Shown: positions 32,880 through 38,426 of the stretch, piece by piece
Position numbering within the stretch: the first letter of the stretch is position 1
How the letters are laid out: the number at the start of each line of letters is the position of its first letter
Assembly (NCBI GenBank): GCA_934371475.1
Contig: CAKRNX010000005.1
Coordinates: 1 to 38,426, forward strand
Length of the DNA: 38,426 nt
From: an uncultured Lachnospiraceae bacterium
GTDB lineage: Bacteria; Bacillota; Clostridia; Lachnospirales; Lachnospiraceae
Direction of reading: 5' to 3'
The notes under the pieces: model-generated
Databases searched by the model: none
Told to the model about the DNA's origin: nothing
Seen by the model: the letters and a program-made list of their open reading frames with translations, nothing else
Position numbers and translations under genes: made by a program

Positions 32880-33616
32880 GTGAGACAATCCTTGATATTC
32901 ATCATCTCAGCAAAACCTTCGGCACAAATGTGGTTCTGAAGGATATTGATTTCTCCGTAAAATCCGGAGATGTCACCTGTATCATCGGTGCTTCCGGTTC
33001 CGGTAAGTCCACGCTGCTGCGCTGCCTGAATCTGCTGGAAACTCCCACCTCCGGCGAAGTACTCTATCATGGAGACGATATTACCGGGCCCAGATTTAAC
33101 GCGGCCGCTTACCGTTCCCACGTAGGAATGGTCTTCCAGAGTTTCAACCTGTTCAACAACATGAACGTATTGAAAAACTGTATGGTCGGCCAGACGAAAG
33201 TTCTGAAAAAAGACGAAGAAACCGCTAAAAAGAATGCTCTGTTCTTCCTGAACAAGGTAGGCATGGCACCCTACATTAACGCGAAACCGCGCCAGCTCTC
33301 CGGAGGTCAGAAACAGCGTGTGGCCATTGCCCGCGCCCTGGCCATGGAGCCTGAGCTTCTGCTCTTTGACGAGCCTACCTCCGCACTGGATCCTCAGATG
33401 GTTGGTGAAGTGCTGGAAGTTATGCGCACTCTGGCCCAGGAAGGCATGACCATGATTATCGTGACGCACGAGATGGCTTTTGCCAGAGATGTCTCCAACC
33501 AGGTTGTCTTCATGGCTGACGGTGTCATTGCAGAGCAGGGTACTCCCAAACAGATTTTTGAAGATCCGCATAATCATCAGACAGAAGAATTCCTCAGCCG
33601 TTTCCGCAGAGGATAA
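32876..33616 (+). CDS. Amino-acid ABC transporter ATP-binding protein (GlnQ/HisP type)
   Basis: A 246-aa cytoplasmic ATPase that drives the transporter. It has Walker A GASGSGKST, Q-loop MVFQSFNLFNNMNVLKN, signature LSGGQKQRVAIARALAME, Walker B LLLFDEPTSALDP and the H-loop IIVTHEMAFARD. The ending GTPKQIFEDPHNHQTEEFLS is typical of the PAAT group. The start codon overlaps the permease stop (ATGA, 32876-32879), showing translational coupling; AAAGGAGGAG precedes it. A terminator follows at 33643. Confidence 0.97.
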   Translation: MSETILDIHHLSKTFGTNVVLKDIDFSVKSGDVTCIIGASGSGKSTLLRCLNLLETPTSGEVLYHGDDITGPRFNAAAYRSHVGMVFQSFNLFNNMNVLKNCMVGQTKVLKKDEETAKKNALFFLNKVGMAPYINAKPRQLSGGQKQRVAIARALAMEPELLLFDEPTSALDPQMVGEVLEVMRTLAQEGMTMIIVTHEMAFARDVSNQVVFMADGVIAEQGTPKQIFEDPHNHQTEEFLSRFRRG

Positions 33617-33642
33617 TCGCCCAAAATCAACATATAGCCCCA

Positions 33643-33688
33643 AAAGAACATCTTCCGTAAAAATCTCACACAGAAGATGTTCTTTTTG
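33643..33688 (+). terminator. Intrinsic terminator of the ABC operon
   Basis: AAAGAACATCTTC (33643-33655) pairs with GAAGATGTTCTTT (33673-33685), 17-nt loop, with a T run at its end. It lies 27 bp after the ATPase stop. Confidence 0.88.
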
Positions 33689-33701
33689 TTTCCTTGTCAA
33701 A

Positions 33702-33775
33702 CGAATATTCGCAATTCGCTTCTCACATCCTGCGCTTCACTGTTTTAACAGCACAGCTTTTGTTCCAAGCAAAAA
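33702..33775. repeat. Repeat fragments of modules E and D
   Basis: CGAATATTCGCAATTCGCTTC (33702-33722) resembles the end of module E. TGCGCTTCAC and AACAGCACAGCTTTTGTTCC (33731-33766) are a shortened module D. It lies between the two convergent terminators. Confidence 0.5.
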
Positions 33776-33809
33776 GAAAAAACGGCGTAGCCGCAAGGGT
33801 TACACCGTT
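33771..33809 (-). terminator. Terminator of the surface-protein gene
   Basis: On the minus strand AACGGTGTA (33809-33801) pairs with TACGCCGTT (33789-33781), with one G-T pair, then TTTTCTTTTT. It lies about 50 bp after the stop codon. Confidence 0.8.
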
Positions 33810-33856
33810 TCCCGAAACTTCATGTAAAAAATTTATTCTTTCCTTTACTATCTCAC

Positions 33857-36800
33857 TTACTGTCTCTTTCTGCGTCTGAGCAGAAGCACTCCCACAAGGA
33901 TCACAATGACTGCGGCGCTTACCGTCAGCGCCAGTGCCAGCGGTCTGATCGGATTATCATCTCCCGTCGCAGTCTGTCCGGAACTGTTCTTTCCAGTTGC
34001 CAGATCCTGTGCTGTTGCCAGAGATGCCGGATCACCTGCCAGCCCACTTGAGGGGTTTGTCAGGTCCTGTTCCGTCTTACTGCCGCCCACTACGCTGTTG
34101 GTAACAATCACCTCATCTGACATATTCTTGGCGTCCAGCGTCACAGAGTTCTTGTTCAGACTGATATCATATCCGAAATCCTTACCTCCTGTCAGCACCT
34201 TGCCGTTCTCATCGACCTCCGCAAAGTAGAATGTTACCTTCTTTGAGGACACTTTGTTCAGATTTACCTTCAGCGTTGCTGTCAGCTCGCTGGCATCTGA
34301 CAAGGTCATTGCTTTCTTGTAGCGCAGATGTGTCAGCTCTGCATCGTCAAAAATACCGATATAGTATACTGAATTCACGCGGATTGCGGTATTCTTATAC
34401 ATGACTCTCTTCGTCAGTTTCAGAACTGCCTTTCCGTCCCCGGCAGGCTGCGGCTCTGTCTCTGTCTCCGTCTCTTCCGCTACTCTTGTCTTGGTGATCG
34501 TCACTGTCTGCACAGTTGTATCATTCTGATCCAGCGTGATCTCTGCCGGATTTACCGTCACTTTATAGGTACTTGTGTCGGTAATCTCATTGCCGTCGGC
34601 ATCTACTTCTCTGACTGTCACATCCTTGGTAGCTGTACTCATGGAAAGTTCCACTGCGATCGTCTTGGAAGAGCTGCCGCCCATTTTGATGGTTTTCTTG
34701 CCAATATACTGATATTTGCCTTTGGAATTTTTTGTATAAATACCCGCATAGAAAGTGGAATTGCTGTTCATCGGCTGTCCGCTGGCGTCTTTCAGCTCCA
34801 TTGTCACCTGGAATGTCGCTGTATTTACAAATCCTTTCGGAAGCTTGAAATACTGATTGTTGATGGAAATCGTCTCCGGATCCGCATCCAGAATACCACT
34901 CTTCGTCTTCAGAACAATCTTACTCTCTTCCTTGCTGTTGTGAAGATACTGCACATAAAACAGATCTGTCGCCAGTTTCTCATCTTTCTCTGTACCGACC
35001 AGGTTGCCGTAGGCATCTGTCTCGCCGACGTAGTACGTACCGTCCTCCAAATTCTCAAATTTCACAGTAACTGCCTTGTACCCTTTTTTGATATCTGCCT
35101 TTTTCACATCGCTGATACGGTTTGTCTTCTCTTTGTCTGAAAACAGCGCCACATAATGGGTAATTCCTGTTGTCGCATATATCTGCTTGCTGTTATAATA
35201 ACTCCTTACCGTAGCAGCAATACTCCCTTTTGCATCTTTTGATACCTTCTTGTTTCTGAAGATGATTACCCGGCTGCCATCCTGCTGTTCCTCATACCGG
35301 GATGTTGCCGTCAGCGTCACACCGCCGTTCTCATCCTTGCTGATTGTAAACTGAGCCTCCGTGTAACCATCCATCTGATAACCGGATTTGGCCTTGATCT
35401 GCGCTGCTGTAAATACCCGGGAACTGCCGTTTTCCAGATCCTTCGTCAGAGCCTCATACAGTCCTGTATCAAAGCTTATCGTTGTAATCCCGGCTACCGT
35501 GCGGAATGTGTAGGGGTTTCCGGTCTTATCCGTCAGCACCGCGCCGTCTGCATCTTTGATGGCAAACTCTGCGCCGTCCAGATAAACAGTGCCTGTGGTA
35601 TCTTCGGTATCTCTCACACCGATTGCCAATGTCAGCAGACCCTCTGCCGCAATCTCATAATCAATCATGGAAATCTCTGTGATTGATTTTCCGTCAGCAC
35701 TCTTTACCACTGCCTTTTTATTTTTATCTGTTTCTACTGTAAATGTCTGATCCGGTGCGATCGTATAGCCATCCGGAGCCTTCACTTCACGGATCCGGTA
35801 GGAACCGCCTGTCGCCAGATACTGACTGATCTCCATGCCTGCGGCCTCATCCGTCGTAGTCCAGCGGCAGATCTCCTGTCCATCACTGTAGACCTTCTGA
35901 TTAGCCCGGTAGGTAAGCGTCTTGCCTGTCTTGAAATCTGTTACTGTCACTTCCGCCGTTGCAGTCACATCCTTTGCCGCCTCCAGCACCAGCTCTGCTC
36001 CGGCTACCGCCTGTCCCTGTGCGTCAACTTTTTTTACACGCATGGCATCGACACTGGCTGCCGGCAGAACCACAGTCTCCTGTTCTGACTCGGCAGTCTG
36101 AGGATCTACAATATCTTCGCTCTCGGATTCTGTCTCCAGCTCAGTTTCCTCAATCACTCCCTCCGTCTCACTCTCACTTTCAGCCTCGGAAGTGTTCTCG
36201 CTCTCCGCTTCTGAACCGGCTTCAGTAGCCAGCTCACTTTCTGACTCTGCGGAAGTCTCGCCCGACGTTTCGGTTTCCGCAGCTTCACTGACCATCTCAG
36301 TCTCCTGCTCCGTCTCTGCGGCTTCGCTGAGATTTTCTGTTTCCGCAGTCTCACTGAGTGCTTCGGTCTCCTGCTCTGTCTCTGTCGTCTCACTCACAGT
36401 TTCTGATTCTTTATCATCTGCTGCAGTCTCTTTTTTGTCTGCCTTCTTATCCTTTTTTTCTGTGGCTTTTGTGCCATCCTTTCCCACTACAGCCATTTCC
36501 ACAGAATCCGTCGTTACCTGCGCCGCATAGACAGCCCCCAGCACACCTGACGATGCATCCACAATGCCATCCGGAGCCAGACAGGTACCAATTTCTTTTC
36601 CTTCCAGAGACGCGCTTCCGGTATATGCACCAAATCCGCTGCCATCCTGCGCCGCCAGATTGTATACGATCCGTCCTGCATAGGATGCATGATCACCGGA
36701 CACCTCGCTGCCCTGATAAACAGCAGTATAAACCGGCACCCTCAGAGACTGGTCTGCATAAGCTGCAATCACATTGACCAGTACCGTCTCATCTGATACA

Positions 36801-37957
36801 TCAACCGCCCCATTCAAAAGGATCTCATCCATTGGTTCTGTATCTACTGTGCCATCCTCCCTGGCGTATATATTTACCACAGTCACGCTGTCTGAACTTA
36901 CGCCATTGGCGATCGATACAGAATAATCGGAAAGTCCACTCAGAATATCTGCTGCTTTTTCGGTTTCCACATGTTTTTTCAGTGAACCGGTGTAATCTCT
37001 GGCAACTACCGCATACTGGGAAGCCCCGTTCAGCGCGCTCTCCAGCCCGTCTTTTGTCACAGCATCTCCGTTATTCTGATGGTTCTGCACTCCGACTGCC
37101 GCAAACACTGTACCATTCTTTAATGTCACATCAGCGTGTGCGACTTTCAGCTCGTTATTCAGTGACAGGCTGCCCTGCATAGATATGCCGGAACCATCCG
37201 ACACATATAATTTTGCTGCACCCTGCGCGTATTTTACCAGACCAAGATCCAGTCCGCTTTTGAAGTCGGCCTTGACAGTCACTTTGCCATCAGGCTTTAC
37301 CTGCTTTCCATCAACGGTAAATGTCACTTCGTAATAATGTACAACGGCCAGTTCTCTGTGTCCCTGGACCTCCTGAGACCTGATCTGCCCTGCCATATTC
37401 TGTACAGCGCTTTCGCTCAGCTCACTGACCTGAAGCTTGGCACTGGCCGGCAGCGCATATTTTTTTTCCAGGGTAACAGAAACATTCAGTTTACCGTCAG
37501 AATAAGAAAAACTCTGCTTTTTTTCCTCTGTTTCTTTCTCTGTCGTTTTTTCTGTATTTTTTTCCGTTACTTTTTCTGTTACGTTTTCCGTTGGCGCCTC
37601 TGTCTCAAAAATATCATCTCCGCCCGATGGATTCTCCGTGGCGGGTGCCTCTGTGACAGGTGCTTCGGTTGCCGGCGCTTCCGTAGCGGGAGTCTCCGCA
37701 GCCGGTGCTTCGGTTGTCGGTGCTTCCGTAACGGGAGCCTCCGCAGCCGGTGCTTCAGTTGTCGGCGCCTCCGTGGGAGCCTCTGTGGCAGGCGCAGGCG
37801 CTTCCGTCTGAACTTCTGCCGCTGTCTCAGCCGGTGCTTCTGCCTGCACGGCAGCTGTCTCTGTCTCCGCCTCCGCCAGCGCTGTAAATCCGCTCTGGCC
37901 TGTCAGCATAGATGCTGCCATCAGAACCGCAAGCAATCTGCGGGATCTTATCTTCAT
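33857..37957 (-). CDS. Large wall-anchored-type surface protein with SpaA/Cna-B-like domains
   Basis: A 1366-aa exported protein. AAGGAGGATAAC precedes the ATG; the signal peptide ends near FTALAEA (29-30). A Pro-rich TEAP-type spacer spans about 36-111 and an acidic Ser/Thr/Glu linker about 500-627. The region between (about 140-490) includes a stretch at about 420-486 (YAGRIVYNLAAQDG, GTCLAPDGIVDASSGVLGA) that resembles choice-of-anchor-A domains. SpaA/Cna-B-like domains start at about 628 (VKKVDAQGQAVAGAELVLE, YRIREVKAPDGYTI). Three related Ig-like repeats follow at about 907, 1037 and 1172, each with a Y-x-G/A-I/L-Y/F core and a V-x-E-x-D-x-x-G-x-x turn. The C terminus has TATGDDNPIRP, a hydrophobic helix and RRRKRQ, that is, a sorting signal with a non-LPXTG motif. 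Probable adhesin or wall-surface scaffold. Confidence 0.88.
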   Translation of the reverse strand: MKIRSRRLLAVLMAASMLTGQSGFTALAEAETETAAVQAEAPAETAAEVQTEAPAPATEAPTEAPTTEAPAAEAPVTEAPTTEAPAAETPATEAPATEAPVTEAPATENPSGGDDIFETEAPTENVTEKVTEKNTEKTTEKETEEKKQSFSYSDGKLNVSVTLEKKYALPASAKLQVSELSESAVQNMAGQIRSQEVQGHRELAVVHYYEVTFTVDGKQVKPDGKVTVKADFKSGLDLGLVKYAQGAAKLYVSDGSGISMQGSLSLNNELKVAHADVTLKNGTVFAAVGVQNHQNNGDAVTKDGLESALNGASQYAVVARDYTGSLKKHVETEKAADILSGLSDYSVSIANGVSSDSVTVVNIYAREDGTVDTEPMDEILLNGAVDVSDETVLVNVIAAYADQSLRVPVYTAVYQGSEVSGDHASYAGRIVYNLAAQDGSGFGAYTGSASLEGKEIGTCLAPDGIVDASSGVLGAVYAAQVTTDSVEMAVVGKDGTKATEKKDKKADKKETAADDKESETVSETTETEQETEALSETAETENLSEAAETEQETEMVSEAAETETSGETSAESESELATEAGSEAESENTSEAESESETEGVIEETELETESESEDIVDPQTAESEQETVVLPAASVDAMRVKKVDAQGQAVAGAELVLEAAKDVTATAEVTVTDFKTGKTLTYRANQKVYSDGQEICRWTTTDEAAGMEISQYLATGGSYRIREVKAPDGYTIAPDQTFTVETDKNKKAVVKSADGKSITEISMIDYEIAAEGLLTLAIGVRDTEDTTGTVYLDGAEFAIKDADGAVLTDKTGNPYTFRTVAGITTISFDTGLYEALTKDLENGSSRVFTAAQIKAKSGYQMDGYTEAQFTISKDENGGVTLTATSRYEEQQDGSRVIIFRNKKVSKDAKGSIAATVRSYYNSKQIYATTGITHYVALFSDKEKTNRISDVKKADIKKGYKAVTVKFENLEDGTYYVGETDAYGNLVGTEKDEKLATDLFYVQYLHNSKEESKIVLKTKSGILDADPETISINNQYFKLPKGFVNTATFQVTMELKDASGQPMNSNSTFYAGIYTKNSKGKYQYIGKKTIKMGGSSSKTIAVELSMSTATKDVTVREVDADGNEITDTSTYKVTVNPAEITLDQNDTTVQTVTITKTRVAEETETETEPQPAGDGKAVLKLTKRVMYKNTAIRVNSVYYIGIFDDAELTHLRYKKAMTLSDASELTATLKVNLNKVSSKKVTFYFAEVDENGKVLTGGKDFGYDISLNKNSVTLDAKNMSDEVIVTNSVVGGSKTEQDLTNPSSGLAGDPASLATAQDLATGKNSSGQTATGDDNPIRPLALALTVSAAVIVILVGVLLLRRRKRQ

Positions 37958-37997
37958 ATTGTTATCCTCCTTATCTTATATCCCCTATTATCCCCTT

Positions 37998-38032
37998 AGA
38001 GCGTGTCTGAAAATCTCCTTTTAACACACTCT
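37998..38032 (-). promoter_or_regulatory. Hairpin in the surface-protein leader
   Basis: AGAGCGTGT (37998-38006) and ACACACTCT (38024-38032) pair over 9 bp with one G-T pair, about 40 nt before the start codon. The text AGAGCGTGT-TGAAAA also occurs on the minus strand at 13755-13770, so this may be another small repeat. Confidence 0.35.
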
Positions 38033-38136
38033 ATCGCAGAAATGCAACCAGGATTCCTGCGTTTCTTTCGCTTCTCCCGAAGCAAAAATAATCTCATTTT
38101 CAGCTGCAATACTTTTCATTATTTTATCTCACATAG

Positions 38137-38165
38137 AGTATAAACTCTTCTGCCCGGCATGTAAA
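38137..38165 (-). promoter_or_regulatory. Sigma-A promoter of the surface-protein gene
   Basis: Minus strand TTTACA (38165-38160), 17 bp, TATACT (38142-38137). The leader is about 170 nt. Confidence 0.65.
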
Positions 38166-38211
38166 CAGCATAATTTCTTAAAGTTTTATTTTGAAAGAAG
38201 CGATTTTCTGA

Positions 38212-38426
38212 GAGAACAAAAGTGTGCTTCACACACCCCGCGGGCTACTGCTTTGGCAGCACAGCTTTTGTTCCGCGCGCGAGCAGACTTCTTTTCTGCG
38301 AGCTGCGCATCTTGCCGGAGGCTTTTTCTTTCACAGGACGCAATTTCCTGTGAAAGAGAACAAAAGTGTGCTTCACACACCCCGCGGGCTACTGCTTTGG
38401 CAGCACAGCTTTTGTTCCGCGCGCGA
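38212..38426. repeat. Tandem repeat array D-C-D, period 144 bp
   Basis: GAGAACAAAAGTGTGCTTCA starts at 38212 and again at 38356. The two copies of module D are identical as far as the window edge cuts the second. Between them lies hairpin module C (38316-38357) with arms TTTCACAGGA / TCCTGTGAAA and loop CGCAATT. The array probably continues beyond the window. The remainder of 37958-38211 holds the promoter and leader hairpin of the surface gene. Confidence 0.85.

Noticed and set aside
38186..38380. 64-codon open frame in the tandem array
   Set aside because: It reads through module D twice and is a repeat product, not a conserved protein.
38212..38426. CRISPR array
   Set aside because: The repeat period is 144 bp with palindromic modules and no unique spacers or cas genes.
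1..38426. tRNA, rRNA, prophage or integrase genes
   Set aside because: No cloverleaf-like, rRNA-like or phage-type sequence was noticed while reading both strands; a tRNAscan or Rfam run would settle this.

Overview
The window looks like chromosomal DNA from a gut-type Lachnospiraceae (Clostridia, Firmicutes). The evidence is strong AGGAGG-like ribosome sites, sigma-A promoters, LytTR and YesM/YesN-type two-component systems, secreted GH3 glycosidases, a CE1-type esterase, class II fructose-bisphosphate aldolase, and a large SpaA/Cna-B-type surface protein with an LPXTG-like tail. No rRNA, tRNA, CRISPR array, phage gene or transposase was seen. Species cannot be assigned from sequence reading alone.

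Layout. 1-2886 (-) is the 5' part of ileS, cut by the window edge. 3235-5336 (+) is a LytTR response regulator plus GHKL histidine kinase. They are followed on the same strand by two secreted GH3 enzymes (5713-8688, 9033-11447) and a secreted PrsA/SurA-like protein (11884-12936). 18674-12949 (-) is a housekeeping run: metG, tatD, rsmA, then an alpha/beta hydrolase and a YesL/DUF624 membrane protein. 18849-22687 holds a secreted class-I amidotransferase-like protein (TTG start), a membrane-anchored DUF885 metallohydrolase and a DegV protein. 23220-24581 (-) is a secreted CE1/feruloyl-esterase-like enzyme. 25227-29349 (+) is a sugar-binding protein, AraC-type response regulator and YesM-type kinase, which together look like a three-component carbohydrate sensor. 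29614-30552 (-) is fba. 30844-33616 (+) is a polar amino-acid ABC transporter. 33857-37957 (-) is a 1366-aa surface protein.

How the parts fit. Secreted glycosidases, an esterase and two sensor systems suggest breakdown of plant or host glycans, coupled to sensing. The two GH3 promoters share a pair of 10-bp direct repeats (consensus TTGRCGACWT) spaced exactly 20 bp and set 15-16 bp before the -35. This suggests one activator, possibly the adjacent LytTR regulator.

The most unusual content is intergenic. A mosaic family of palindromic repeat modules (called A to E here) occupies at least 13 places. The modules combine as A-B, B-C, B-D, C-D, A-E and D-C-D. One copy forms the last codons of rsmA, one can be mistaken for an N-terminal extension of tatD, several sit inside operons, and two lie in MITE-like structures with inverted ends. 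Hairpin module C shows compensatory base changes between copies. Several genes have readable sigma-A promoters. The leaders of ileS and metG are too short for a T-box.
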